From the NCBI RefSeq assembly GCF_040327995.1, contig NZ_JBEPIJ010000001.1, positions 62,001-126,000 on the forward strand: a stretch of 64,000 nucleotides of DNA. Reading direction: 5' to 3'. Within the stretch, counting starts at the first letter, position 1. Each line of letters opens with the position of its first letter. Position numbers and translations under genes: made by a program. Below, piece after piece: positions 42,582 through 51,247 of the stretch. The stretch comes from Solimonas thermocellulolyticum (GTDB lineage Bacteria > Pseudomonadota > Gammaproteobacteria > Nevskiales > Nevskiaceae). The notes under the pieces are model-generated. The model saw only the letters and a list, made by a program, of their open reading frames with translations. It had not been told where the DNA came from and did no database searches.

Positions 42582-43181
42582 TTACGCTCGCCGGAAAACC
42601 CGGGCCAGCGTTCGGATGATGAGCACAAGGTCGGATCTCAGACTATGTGTCGCGATGTACTGCGCACTTAGCGCCAGCTTCTGCGGCAGCACGACTTCCA
42701 CGTACTCCCGCTCGGGATCCTTGGACCGGGCCAGGATCTCGCTCTCATGGCGAAAGCTGAGCGAGGCCAGATCCGTGATCCCAGGCCGAACCGACAATAC
42801 AATTTCCTTCAGGTGCGTCGGGTAAAGCGCAACGTACCTCGGCACTTCGGGGCGCGGCCCGACCAAACTCATCTCGCCCACGAGCACATTGATGAGCTGC
42901 GGCAGCTCATCCAGTTTAAAGCGGCGCAACACCCGTCCGATCCGCGTGATGCGCGCATCATTGGCCGCCGTGATCTGTGGAGCGCCGTCCGGCTGAACGT
43001 GCGTCATCGTGCGGAACTTCCAGATCCGGAACAACTCGCCATGACGGCCCACCCTGACCTGACGATAGAACACCGGCCCCGGGGAGTCGGCTCGGATCAG
43101 GATCGCGATCACCGCGAACACAGGCGCCAACGCCACCAAGCCGAGTGCGGCACAACTGCAATCGAAAGCGCGCTTGAGCAT
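42582..43181 (-). CDS. Small (monotopic) phosphoglycosyl transferase
   Basis: A 199-residue membrane-associated enzyme of the bacterial sugar transferase family, which moves a sugar-1-phosphate to undecaprenyl phosphate and starts repeat-unit assembly. An N-terminal re-entrant helix (CAALGLVALAPVFAVIAILI) precedes SPGPVFYRQVRVGRHGELFRIWKFRTM, RVLRRFKLDELPQLINVL and SLVGPRPEVPRYV, including the DE catalytic pair in LDELPQ. The short size matches PglC-type enzymes. In view of the neighbouring dehydratase and aminotransferase, a 4-amino-4,6-dideoxy sugar is a plausible substrate. ATG 43181 is preferred to the GTG two codons upstream because it fits the ribosome-binding spacing. Confidence 0.9.
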   Translation of the reverse strand: MLKRAFDCSCAALGLVALAPVFAVIAILIRADSPGPVFYRQVRVGRHGELFRIWKFRTMTHVQPDGAPQITAANDARITRIGRVLRRFKLDELPQLINVLVGEMSLVGPRPEVPRYVALYPTHLKEIVLSVRPGITDLASLSFRHESEILARSKDPEREYVEVVLPQKLALSAQYIATHSLRSDLVLIIRTLARVFRRA

Positions 43182-43214
43182 TTTCACTCGTCCAAAACCC
43201 GCATCGGACGCTGG

Positions 43215-44390
43215 TCAGCGCGACGCATCCAAGAGGATCTGGCGCACGGCATCGATCACCCGTCCGACTGCGACATCACTCATCCCCGGATAGATCGGCA
43301 GGCTGACCACACGCGGATAAACCGCTGATGCGACCGGGAACTGCTCTGCACGCAACGCGTAGGTATCGCGCCAGTACGGATGCAGATGCAGCGGAATGTA
43401 ATGGACGCTCGTTCCGATGCCAGCGGCACTCATGCTCTCGATGAATCGATCGCGATCGATCCGAAGGCGATCCAAGTCCAGTTGGATCACGAACAAGTGC
43501 CAGGCATGTAGATCATCCGTGCGGGCCACTATGGGCAGCTTCAGCGGAAGCGCTCGCAACGCTGCCAGATACCGCTCGGCAATGGACTGTCGCGCACGCC
43601 TCATGTCCTCCAGCTTGCGCAACTGCTCGATGCCGATCGCCGCGGCGATGTCGCCCATGTTGTACTTGAAGCCTGGAGCCACGACTTCGTAGTACCACGC
43701 CGGTTTGGTCGAGCGGAAGCGGTCGAATACGTCGCGACTGATGCCGTGCAGGCGCATGATCCGCATCCGCTCGGCGAGCGCCTTGTTGCGCGTCACCACC
43801 ATGCCGCCCTCGCCGGTGCAAAGAGTCTTGTTGGCGTAGAAGCTAAAGACACTGATGTCGTCGTCGAGTGCGCCCACGAGGCGGCCGCGGTAGGTTGTCG
43901 GCAAGGCGTGCGCAGCATCCGACATGATGGCCGCGCCATGCGAGCGAGCCAGCTCGACGATCTCGTCCATCTCGCAGGCTTGCCCGCCGAAATGCACCGG
44001 GATGATGGCCTTGACTCGCCTGCGCGATAGTGCATCGCGCAATCCTTGCACGCTGATGTTCAAGGTATCGGGGTCGATGTCGACGAACACCGGGTCGGCA
44101 CCGAGGTAGCGGATCACCTCCGCCGTCGCGGTAAAGGTATAGACGGTGGTGACGACCGCATCTCCGGGCCCCACGCCCAAGGACTCCAAGCCGAGATGGA
44201 GCCCGGCCGTCGCCGAGTTCACGGCGATCGCCTCGCCGCCACCGAGATAGGCGGCAAACGCTGCCTCGAACTCGCGCGCCTTGGGGCCGGTGGTCAACCA
44301 ACCGGAGCGCATGACGGCAGTCGCAGCAGCCACTTCCTCCTCGCCGATGCTGGGTGCGGCAAACGGGATGAAATCAGTCCTGTCGAGCAC
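43215..44390 (-). CDS. DegT/DnrJ/EryC1-family nucleotide-sugar aminotransferase
   Basis: A 391-residue PLP enzyme of the ArnB/PglE/WecE group. The N-terminus has MRSGWLTTGPKAREFEAAFA, with NSATAGLHLGLESLGVGPGD, a SDAAHALPT segment for the PLP-ring contact, and the catalytic lysine in FSFYANKTLCTGEGGM. It probably aminates a UDP-4-keto-6-deoxy-hexose, likely supplied by the WbpM-type dehydratase of this locus. The start is GTG 44390, with GGGAGG in the last codons of the FkbM-like gene. Confidence 0.88.
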   Translation of the reverse strand: MLDRTDFIPFAAPSIGEEEVAAATAVMRSGWLTTGPKAREFEAAFAAYLGGGEAIAVNSATAGLHLGLESLGVGPGDAVVTTVYTFTATAEVIRYLGADPVFVDIDPDTLNISVQGLRDALSRRRVKAIIPVHFGGQACEMDEIVELARSHGAAIMSDAAHALPTTYRGRLVGALDDDISVFSFYANKTLCTGEGGMVVTRNKALAERMRIMRLHGISRDVFDRFRSTKPAWYYEVVAPGFKYNMGDIAAAIGIEQLRKLEDMRRARQSIAERYLAALRALPLKLPIVARTDDLHAWHLFVIQLDLDRLRIDRDRFIESMSAAGIGTSVHYIPLHLHPYWRDTYALRAEQFPVASAVYPRVVSLPIYPGMSDVAVGRVIDAVRQILLDASR

Positions 44391-44393
44391 GGC

Positions 44394-45113
44394 TCACCCT
44401 CCCCCGGCGAATGACTGCTTGCGAAAGGTGTAGCCGCGGTCGTCGCCACCGAACGGCACATAGCCATACTCCGCGAGCAGCGGGAAGCGCCGATATTCAC
44501 CGATGGTGGCGATGAACTCCGCGCTTCGCTGCACCTCGCGCATGCCCTCCAGAATGCGATTCTCGGAGCCGTTGGACGTGATGCTCACCATGCGCACCGG
44601 GTGCAGTCCAAGATCGCTGGCGATGCGGTCGACCGTATCCACCTCGATTTCCGAGCTCTGGAACCGGCCCAGATCGGTGCGCGTGCTGTCCAACACATCC
44701 TCCACGAGATTCGCGGCAGGGTTGCTCGGATCGACTAGAAAGCGCAGGCGCGTGGGATGGCTCCATGCTCCCTTGGGCACGATCGTCAAATTGCGTATGC
44801 CGCGCTGCGCAACGTACTCCCGCAGATGATGGACATTCGTCGGATCCGGTTCGATGACCACGACCCTGCCAGTCGGTCCCACGCGCCGCAGAAAGTGGAT
44901 GAAACGCGAGCGTCCCGACTTGAGGATGTCCCAGGGTGCGCCGATCTGAATGACCGTATCTCCGGCTTCGACGACGCGGTACGGCAACCTGCGGCCCAGG
45001 ATGGCATGGAGCGCCCACTCCTTGAATGGGCCGGGCAAACGCCACAGCACCGTGTACGCGAGCTTGCGCAGCATCCGGTGCAACGGAGAGAAACGGCTAA
45101 GTGTGTAGAGCAT
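44394..45113 (-). CDS. FkbM-like methyltransferase homologue, degenerate SAM motif
   Basis: A 239-residue protein resembling FkbM methyltransferases. GRVVVIEPDPTNVHHLREYVAQRGIRNLTIVPKGAWS is family-like, but the SAM-binding stretch reads VIQIGAPWDILKSG instead of the usual D-x-GxNxG pattern, and the region that normally contains an acidic KIDVEG-like motif reads MVSITSNGSENRIL. It may therefore be inactive as a methyltransferase or have another role. The ATG at 45113 (MLYTLSRF) is chosen for its membrane-like helix start; a longer frame is not used. Neighbours are a sulfotransferase and an aminotransferase in the EPS locus. Confidence 0.65.
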   Translation of the reverse strand: MLYTLSRFSPLHRMLRKLAYTVLWRLPGPFKEWALHAILGRRLPYRVVEAGDTVIQIGAPWDILKSGRSRFIHFLRRVGPTGRVVVIEPDPTNVHHLREYVAQRGIRNLTIVPKGAWSHPTRLRFLVDPSNPAANLVEDVLDSTRTDLGRFQSSEIEVDTVDRIASDLGLHPVRMVSITSNGSENRILEGMREVQRSAEFIATIGEYRRFPLLAEYGYVPFGGDDRGYTFRKQSFAGGG

Positions 45114-45135
45114 CGTGTCAAGTAGTGAGGGTTGT

Positions 45136-46008
45136 TTATGCGACCGGATAGCCCAACTGCGCCTGCAAACGGCCGATGATGTCGAGAATCCGCTCGCGCG
45201 TACTGGCGTCGAAGGTGGTATCCCATCGCGATGGTTGGCGCTGGATTCCGGAGCTGAGCGCATGGTGCACCCGTGCGCTCGCCGAAGCGTCCAGGTTCAG
45301 CATGCGGCAGACCGGCGTCAGCGCATTCGGGTCGGCGATCAAGGACTCGTAGCGCACGATCACGCACCGGTCCGGCGGCAAGCCGGACGCGAATTCGAGC
45401 GATCGCTGTACGCAGTGTCGCCACTGGTATGCGCACACCTCGGGCAGCGTGAGGTTCTGCAGATCGCGCTGGATGCCGCGGTAGCGCACACCCCAGATAC
45501 CCACGCTGCGACCGCGCAGCCTGCCGGCCACCATGTTCGCCCCATACCAGAGCGCGTAAGGTAGCGCGCGCGCAGGTAGCGCGGCCAGCTTGCGGCGCAG
45601 CCCGGGACCATCCGGCGGCGACATCCACATGCGGAATGTCGATTCGACGACGTCGCGACCATCTCGCAGCAAGACCACATAGCGGGCTCCCGGCAAGACC
45701 CGCTCCACGAACACCGGGCGCAGGGCGTTCGAGACCGTCTTTTCGACGAGCACTTTGCCGACCCGTTCCGACGGCGAGGGACACGCAAGCTTCCAGAGCG
45801 CAGCGCGAATATCCCGTGCATCGCGTTCCGAGATCGATTGTGGATCGAGCTCATCGTGCACTGCGCGCGCATTGCCCAGACGCCAGATGTGATTGCAGTC
45901 GAACGGCGTCGCGCAAAAGCCGTCCGGCGCCGCGATCACGCTGCGCAGGAACTTGGTACCGGAGCGGGCGGCACCCAGCAACACGACCGCGGTGTCGTCA
46001 GCGCGCAC
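45136..46008 (-). CDS. Sulfotransferase-family protein
   Basis: A 290-residue protein with the two PAPS-binding motifs of sulfotransferases: the 5'-phosphosulfate loop VVLLGAARSGTKFLRSVI (residues 8-25) and the 3'-phosphate-binding segment RYVVLLRDGRDVVESTFR (residues about 108-125). It would transfer sulfate from PAPS to an EPS sugar or a carrier-linked intermediate. The start is GTG 46008, with an 11-base overlap with the upstream glycosyltransferase gene. A second sulfotransferase lies at 55863-56783. PAPS synthesis genes are not in this window. Confidence 0.82.
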   Translation of the reverse strand: MRADDTAVVLLGAARSGTKFLRSVIAAPDGFCATPFDCNHIWRLGNARAVHDELDPQSISERDARDIRAALWKLACPSPSERVGKVLVEKTVSNALRPVFVERVLPGARYVVLLRDGRDVVESTFRMWMSPPDGPGLRRKLAALPARALPYALWYGANMVAGRLRGRSVGIWGVRYRGIQRDLQNLTLPEVCAYQWRHCVQRSLEFASGLPPDRCVIVRYESLIADPNALTPVCRMLNLDASASARVHHALSSGIQRQPSRWDTTFDASTRERILDIIGRLQAQLGYPVA

Positions 46009-47203
46009 GGCCAGTCTCTACGTCTGCAAACAGGTCGACCCAGCGTCGCAAGGCCTGCTCCCGGTGGAAACGCTCAGTGGCGATGGCGCGGCAGCGTCCA
46101 CGCATATCCTCGCACGGCACCCGCTTCTCCGCGATTACCTTCAGCGTCTGCACCAAGTGCTCCGCCGATCCCGGCGCACAGACGTGGCCGATACCGACAT
46201 CGACGATCATTCTCCCCAGCTCGCTCTGCGGCTCAACCACCGCGAGCAGCGGCAAGCCGGCATCGAGATAGGTCATCACCTTGCTGGGATATGCGTAGCG
46301 GATCACGCCCGGGCTCAGGCTGACGAGCCCGAGATCCGCCGCGCGCATGACGCGCTTGGCTTGCTCCGGCGTGCATCGATCGAGGAAGAATACAGTCTTG
46401 CCGAGACAGGCACCCGCACGCTGAATCAGGCGCGATCGGAGCGCTCCGTCCCCGAGCAGAATCAGGCACACCTCGCGCTGCTCACCCAAGGCCGTGAACG
46501 CGTCGATGACCTCCTCGAGCCCCTGGAACAGCCCCAGATTCCCGGCAAACAAGACGCGAATGCCCGCCCCCGGCAACTGGACCGGCGTATCGGCATCGGT
46601 GGGCGCTTCGACCTCACCGGGGTCAAAGTTGTTGAGAACGGTGTAGTCGAGCTCACCACATCGCGGGCGCGACTGCAGCGCCCGCCCCATATCGTTCGAT
46701 AACACGACACGCCGGACCGCGCGGCGAGTCGATACACGGTCCAACACCGAGAGCGCGCTCAAAAGCCAGGACGGCCGGATCGCACCAATGAGCGACAAAG
46801 ACTCCGGATGCAGGTCTTGATAGTGGTAAACGAAGTGCATGCGTCTGACCCGACAAATCGTCGACATCAGCCACGCCGGTAAAACCGGCGGCGTGGTCGC
46901 TGCGACAACAACATCGGCACGGCGACCGAGGGCAACGATGGCACTCGCCGCCAGCAAGTACCACGCCGTGTTGAGCAGACGCCGGAGCCATTGGTGCTTT
47001 TGCTCAGGTAAAAGCGTGATGCGCAGGACACGCACGCCCGCGAGCTCCGTCGAGTCATCAGGGCGTTGCGTCTTCGCCGTGCGTACGGACACCACTGAGA
47101 CTTCGTGCCCCTGTGCCGCCAGCGCAAGACAGATATGGCGCAGCATGAGCGCATAGGTTAAAGGCTCCGGCCAGAAGTGCCGATGCACGAATGTGATCCT
47201 CAT
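45998..47203 (-). CDS. GT4-type glycosyltransferase (WbuB-like)
   Basis: A 401-residue retaining glycosyltransferase with two Rossmann domains. FVHRHFWPEP near the start, HHYQDLHPES-like FVYHYQDLHPESL, VLFAGNLGLFQGLEEVIDAF and the donor-binding region SKVMTYLDAGLPLLAVVEP resemble E. coli WbuB, which transfers L-FucNAc from UDP-L-FucNAc in O26 biosynthesis. Its position directly after the CapE/F/G genes repeats the O26 order fnlA-fnlB-fnlC-wbuB, strengthening the assignment. It begins 4 bases downstream of capG and overlaps the sulfotransferase gene. Confidence 0.85.
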   Translation of the reverse strand: MRITFVHRHFWPEPLTYALMLRHICLALAAQGHEVSVVSVRTAKTQRPDDSTELAGVRVLRITLLPEQKHQWLRRLLNTAWYLLAASAIVALGRRADVVVAATTPPVLPAWLMSTICRVRRMHFVYHYQDLHPESLSLIGAIRPSWLLSALSVLDRVSTRRAVRRVVLSNDMGRALQSRPRCGELDYTVLNNFDPGEVEAPTDADTPVQLPGAGIRVLFAGNLGLFQGLEEVIDAFTALGEQREVCLILLGDGALRSRLIQRAGACLGKTVFFLDRCTPEQAKRVMRAADLGLVSLSPGVIRYAYPSKVMTYLDAGLPLLAVVEPQSELGRMIVDVGIGHVCAPGSAEHLVQTLKVIAEKRVPCEDMRGRCRAIATERFHREQALRRWVDLFADVETGRAR

Positions 47204-47207
47204 GCGC

Positions 47208-48350
47208 TCAGTCCCCTGGCCGCAGGATGCCGTCCCAGCCGTTGCTGAGCCGACTCGTACCGAGGATCAGGCGCACCACGCGCTGCGCGCAGTTGGTGAT
47301 TTGATAATCCGCCGGAATCGGTGGCCGTCTGCCGGCTTCATGCTCGGCAACGACCAGGCGGATCGAGGCCTCGATGATATCCGGATCCAGACCGGTGAGG
47401 ATGATGGCGCCGGTGTCCAGTCCCTCCGGCCGCTCCATCGCCGTGCGCAGCGTCACAGCCGGAAAACCGAGGATGGACGCTTCCTCGGTGATCGAGCCGC
47501 TGTCCGACAGCACGCAGCGTGCATTCAGTTGGAGTTGGTTGTAGTCGAGGAACCCGAAGGGCGGCATGAAGCGCAGCGAGGCCGAGGAGCCGACGCCCAG
47601 AGCCTCCAGACGCTTGCGCGTCCGCGGGTGCGTCGAGACGATGACGGGCACCCCAAAAGCACCGGCGAGGCGATCCAGCGTGGCAACCAACCCGGAGAGT
47701 TTGTCGCGATGATCCACGTTCTCTTCGCGGTGCAGACTGACTAACAAGAATCTGCCCGGCTCCAGTTCGAGACGCCGTAGAACGTCGCTCGCGCGGATCT
47801 TGGGTAGGTAGTACTCCAGTACTTCACGCAGCGGGGATCCGGTCAGGTAGATGCGCCGATGCGGAAAACCCTCCGACAGCAGATGTCGGCGCGCATGCTC
47901 GGTGTACACCAGATTGAAATCCGCGATCCGATCGACGATGCGGCGGTTGGTCTCTTCCGGGACGTTCTGGTCGAAACAGCGATTCCCCGCCTCCATGTGG
48001 TACAGCGGGATCTTCATTCGCTTGGCCATGATTCCGGCGATCGCGCTGTTGGTATCGCCGAGAATCAGAACCGCATCGGGCCGTTCTTGGGCGAGGACAC
48101 GTTCAGTCTCGATCAGGATGTTGCCGAGGGCCCGCCCCAGTGTGGAGGCATCGACGCCCAGGTAGTGGTCCGGTTTGCGCAGCTCCAGATCGCGGTAAAA
48201 AATCTCGTTGAGTTCGTAATCGTAGTTCTGCCCGGTATGTACGCAAACATGCCGGCACACCTGGTCGAGCAGAGCCATCGTACGCGACAGGCGAATGATC
48301 TCGGGTCGCGTCCCGAGTATCGTCATGACCTTCAGCTTGGAAATGCTCAT
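47208..48350 (-). CDS. fnlC: UDP-N-acetylglucosamine 2-epimerase-type enzyme (CapG/FnlC)
   Basis: A 380-residue nucleotide-sugar 2-epimerase of the WecB family. TILGTRPEIIRLSR at the N-terminus, VLILGDTNSAIAG, YHMEAGNRCFDQNVPEETNRRIVDRIADFNLVYT, VSLHREENVD and CVLSDSGSITEEASILGFPAVTLR are diagnostic. In this gene order it completes UDP-L-FucNAc synthesis by epimerising UDP-N-acetyl-L-pneumosamine at C2, as FnlC/WbjD/CapG do. It overlaps capF by 4 bases (ATGA). Confidence 0.92.
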   Translation of the reverse strand: MSISKLKVMTILGTRPEIIRLSRTMALLDQVCRHVCVHTGQNYDYELNEIFYRDLELRKPDHYLGVDASTLGRALGNILIETERVLAQERPDAVLILGDTNSAIAGIMAKRMKIPLYHMEAGNRCFDQNVPEETNRRIVDRIADFNLVYTEHARRHLLSEGFPHRRIYLTGSPLREVLEYYLPKIRASDVLRRLELEPGRFLLVSLHREENVDHRDKLSGLVATLDRLAGAFGVPVIVSTHPRTRKRLEALGVGSSASLRFMPPFGFLDYNQLQLNARCVLSDSGSITEEASILGFPAVTLRTAMERPEGLDTGAIILTGLDPDIIEASIRLVVAEHEAGRRPPIPADYQITNCAQRVVRLILGTSRLSNGWDGILRPGD

Positions 48351-49456
48351 TGCGGCACTCGAACGGGCTCAGGATAGGTGTCCGGCGCAGCGGGATCGAA
48401 AAACTCGTGGCTCCAGAACAGCGTGAGCAGGGAACCAGAGCCGGTATTGGTGATGGCGTGCGTATGCAGCGTCGGCATGTCGATGAACACAGGGGCATCG
48501 CCGCTCACGTCCAAGCTGTGTACTTCATCCGTGAACAAGCGGCGAATCTCGATCCGCGCCTGACCGGCAATAACCGCGAACCGCTCCACCTTGTGGAAGT
48601 GGTAGTGATTGCCGCGGGTGAAGCCGGGGTTGGTCGAGGAGAAGAACATCTGTCCACCGCGATGCGCGCGCACCACTTCCGCGAGGCCGCCACGCGGATC
48701 CTTGCGCAGGGTGTAGGCGCGCGGATAAAACTCGGGGAATGCATAGCCGCGCAGCATGTTGAACAGGTTAAGCTCCAGACGTGAGCCGAGCGCGGGGATC
48801 TCATCTGCCCGGTACTGGCTCCACAGCGATCGCAAGCGTTCGACCACCTCGCCGACGCTGATCGACTCCCCGTGCAATCGCTCGCTGCCAACCGCACCAC
48901 CCTCGCACGCCGCGAGGATATGCTCCGCCAGATCACCGACGTGCAAAAGTTCGAGCCGCCCCGCTGCATTCACGTCAAACGGCTGATCCCGGGCGATGCC
49001 GTGCGCAAACGTCGCCACACCGGAGTTGTAGTGAGGGCGGCAGTATTCGCCGTAGACATGCGGCACGATCAAGTTGAGCTGGGACCAACCCTGTCTTGCC
49101 GCACTCTCGGCCAGAATCTCGCCGGCGGCCTGCTTGCCCTTGCCGTAAGGATGGTCCGCACCGGCCTGCGTGGACGAGGTGTAGATGCAACGCCCTTTGA
49201 AGCCCACCGCCTCGAGCGCCTGCACGAGCTGGCGGGCCGCCAACTGGTTGCCCTGCAGCAGATCCTCCGGGCTTGCGCGGTTGACCCCGGCGAGATGCAC
49301 CACGGCGTCGGCGCCGTGCACGGCCGCGGCGAAGCGATCCGGATCGGCGGCGATCTCGCGTCCGATCGACACGGCCTGCCAGCCCTTGCGCGCATGGATA
49401 TGGCAGCGCAGATGCCAGCCGATGAACCCCTCGGCTCCGGTGATGGCGATTCTCAT
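48347..49456 (-). CDS. fnlB: Bifunctional CapF/WbjC-like reductase with cupin domain
   Basis: A 369-residue enzyme with an N-terminal Rossmann SDR domain (MRIAITGAEGFIGWHLRCHIH) and a C-terminal cupin domain (FSSTNPGFTRGNHYHFHKVERFAVIAGQARIEIRR and THAITNTG). This architecture is specific to CapF/FnlB/WbjC, the second step of UDP-L-FucNAc synthesis, which epimerises and reduces the 4-keto intermediate. The cupin HYHFHKVERF binds zinc in CapF. Normal length. It lies between capE and capG. Confidence 0.94.
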   Translation of the reverse strand: MRIAITGAEGFIGWHLRCHIHARKGWQAVSIGREIAADPDRFAAAVHGADAVVHLAGVNRASPEDLLQGNQLAARQLVQALEAVGFKGRCIYTSSTQAGADHPYGKGKQAAGEILAESAARQGWSQLNLIVPHVYGEYCRPHYNSGVATFAHGIARDQPFDVNAAGRLELLHVGDLAEHILAACEGGAVGSERLHGESISVGEVVERLRSLWSQYRADEIPALGSRLELNLFNMLRGYAFPEFYPRAYTLRKDPRGGLAEVVRAHRGGQMFFSSTNPGFTRGNHYHFHKVERFAVIAGQARIEIRRLFTDEVHSLDVSGDAPVFIDMPTLHTHAITNTGSGSLLTLFWSHEFFDPAAPDTYPEPVRVPQ

Positions 49457-49582
49457 CGTGATGTGATCAGACGAAGTCGGATGGATTGAACACGGGGGCG
49501 CGAATGTGGATGTCCGCCCGCCGATGATGGTGCGTCATTTGACCCATCCCCCTGTTCCGTGCCCAGTCTGCGAACCTGACGC

Positions 49583-50593
49583 CTATCGGCGCCTCGCGGC
49601 AAGGGCCTGGTGAATTTCCGGCAGCGTCAGCAGCAGCTTTTTCACACCAGCCACGTCGAGGCGCTGGGTATTGTGCGAGTGGTAATCGTCTCGAGCCGCT
49701 TCATCGCGATCGCCTTCGGAGAAATACTTCTCGTAATTGAGATCGCGATCGTCCATCGAGATCCGGTAGTAGTCGCCCATGTCTTCCGAGCGGCCCAGCT
49801 CCTCGCGGCTGGCCAGCGTCTCGTAAAGCTTTTCGCCATGCCGGATGCCGATGATCTTGGTCCCGACATCGGACTCGAACAACTCCAGCACCGCCTGCGC
49901 CAGATCGCCGACCGTGCATGCCGGCGCCTTGCGCACGAACAGATCACCCTGACGTGCGTTCTGCAAAGCAAAATCCACGAGCTCGATCGCATGCTCCAGC
50001 GAAAGCAGAAAGCGTGTCATCTCCGGCACCGTGAGCGTCAACGGCTGGCCGCGGGCGATCTGATCGACGAATAACGGAATCACCGAGCCGCGGCTGTACA
50101 TGACATTGCCATAGCGCACCGTCGCCAGCACCGTATCGCCGTCACCGAGTCGCCGCGACTCGGCCTGAACCGACTTCTCCATCAGCGCCTTGCTCATGCC
50201 CATCGCATTGACCGGCTGCACCGCCTTGTCGGTGCTCAGGAACACCGCCCGCTTCACGCCATGGGCGATCGCCGACAAGGCGACGTTGCGGGAGCCGAGC
50301 ACGTTGGTCTGCACCGCCTCGTGTGGAAAGAATTCACAAGACGGCACCTGCTTGAGCGCCGCGGCGTGGAACAAGAAATCCACCCCGCGCATCGCGCCGT
50401 CCACGCTCAAACGGTCACGCACATCGCCCACGTAATAGCGCACGCGATCATCCTTGATCTCATTGCGCATTTGATCCTGCTTCCACTCATCGCGCGAAAA
50501 TACCCGAATCTCGGACACATCGCTGCGCGTGAGCAGCTTGTTGACCATCTTGCGGCCAAAGGAGCCGGTACCGCCGGTGACGATAACTTTCAT
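49583..50593 (-). CDS. fnlA: UDP-GlcNAc 4,6-dehydratase/5-epimerase (CapE/FnlA)
   Basis: A 336-residue soluble SDR enzyme starting UDP-L-FucNAc synthesis. VTGGTGSFGRKMVNKLL near the N-terminus binds NAD(P); STDKAVQPVNAMGMSKALMEK carries the catalytic S-M-K triad (Met in place of the usual Tyr), as in CapE/WbjB. ISMDDRDLNYEKYFSEGD at the C-terminus is CapE-like. The ATG at 50593 is chosen over an upstream TTG. It is the first of the capE-capF-capG trio and lies downstream of an IS remnant, so its promoter may be in the 50594-50780 segment. Confidence 0.95.
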   Translation of the reverse strand: MKVIVTGGTGSFGRKMVNKLLTRSDVSEIRVFSRDEWKQDQMRNEIKDDRVRYYVGDVRDRLSVDGAMRGVDFLFHAAALKQVPSCEFFPHEAVQTNVLGSRNVALSAIAHGVKRAVFLSTDKAVQPVNAMGMSKALMEKSVQAESRRLGDGDTVLATVRYGNVMYSRGSVIPLFVDQIARGQPLTLTVPEMTRFLLSLEHAIELVDFALQNARQGDLFVRKAPACTVGDLAQAVLELFESDVGTKIIGIRHGEKLYETLASREELGRSEDMGDYYRISMDDRDLNYEKYFSEGDRDEAARDDYHSHNTQRLDVAGVKKLLLTLPEIHQALAARRR

Positions 50594-50754
50594 GAGTTTC
50601 AATAAGCAGCATTAAGTCGGATCAAAAAATCACTCACATAGCGTGTTTCGCCATCACCACGATCACTTTTCACCGAGGCTCGACGTGTCGATGTTTTGTA
50701 AAGATGTCGTCAACACGATCATGACGGACGCGGAGCCATCGCGCCGGGTAAGAC

Positions 50755-51239
50755 CGACATCCCCCCACCTTCAGTAGCGGTTCGATCTAGAGTCCGGGTT
50801 GGATGGTAGCCGATGCAAGTTGCCTGGCATAGGCGCTCGGTGTCAGCCCGCCCAATGCCTGCTTCGGTCGCTCCTCGTTGTATTCCCGGCGCCAGGCTTC
50901 GATCATGGCCCGGGCGTGCAGCAGGTGGATCAAACAGTTCTCGTTCAGGCACTCGTCGCGCAGGCGGCCGTTGAAGGATTCGACATAGGAGTTCTGGTTC
51001 GGCTTGCCTGCTTGGATCAGCCGCAGTTGCACACCGCGCTCGTACGCCCAGGTACGTCTGTTCCGAAATGCCCAGCTCGCGACATACAACGCGGACTTGT
51101 CGTCCGGCTTCGACCGCTTTGAGCGTCCGGACGATTGGGTTTCAGTGAATTTGCTCCTGCGCATTGAAAGCCTCCTGGGGCGTGTAGTTTGCCCGGAGAC
51201 CTCCAGCTATCCTTGGACCGAGTTTAGGGGGAGGCGACA
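50755..51239 (-). mobile_element. IS3-family remnant with internal deletion
   Basis: This degraded element lies between the EpsG-type polymerase and capE. One end, TGTCGCCTCCCCCTAAACTCG (51239 inward), has an IS-like start, 8 bases beyond the polymerase stop. The other end near 50755-50770 (CATCCCCCCACC) is C-rich but not a good match, so boundaries are approximate. It contains the beginning of orfA and the end of orfB joined, with most of both lost, so it cannot transpose. Confidence 0.8.
50787..51164 (-). pseudogene. Broken IS3 transposase (orfA start fused to orfB end)
   Basis: A 125-codon frame starts MRRSKFTETQ as in IS3-family orfA; the continuation (IVRTLKAVEAGRQVRVVCRELGIS) is only readable in the next frame, showing a one-base loss after codon 10. 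At about codon 41 it meets the C-terminal end of orfB: WAYERGVQLRLIQAGKPNQN, YVESFNGRLRDECLN and EAWRREYNEERPKQALGGLTP. The DDE catalytic core is mostly deleted; only the last Glu region (YVESFNG) is left. This is a decayed remnant. Confidence 0.88.
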
Positions 51240-51247
51240 ACGTCGAG

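Noticed and set aside
50594..50754. Search for a JUMPstart or ops element before capE
   Set aside because: No GGCGGTAGC-like ops sequence was seen in this segment or upstream of 58858.
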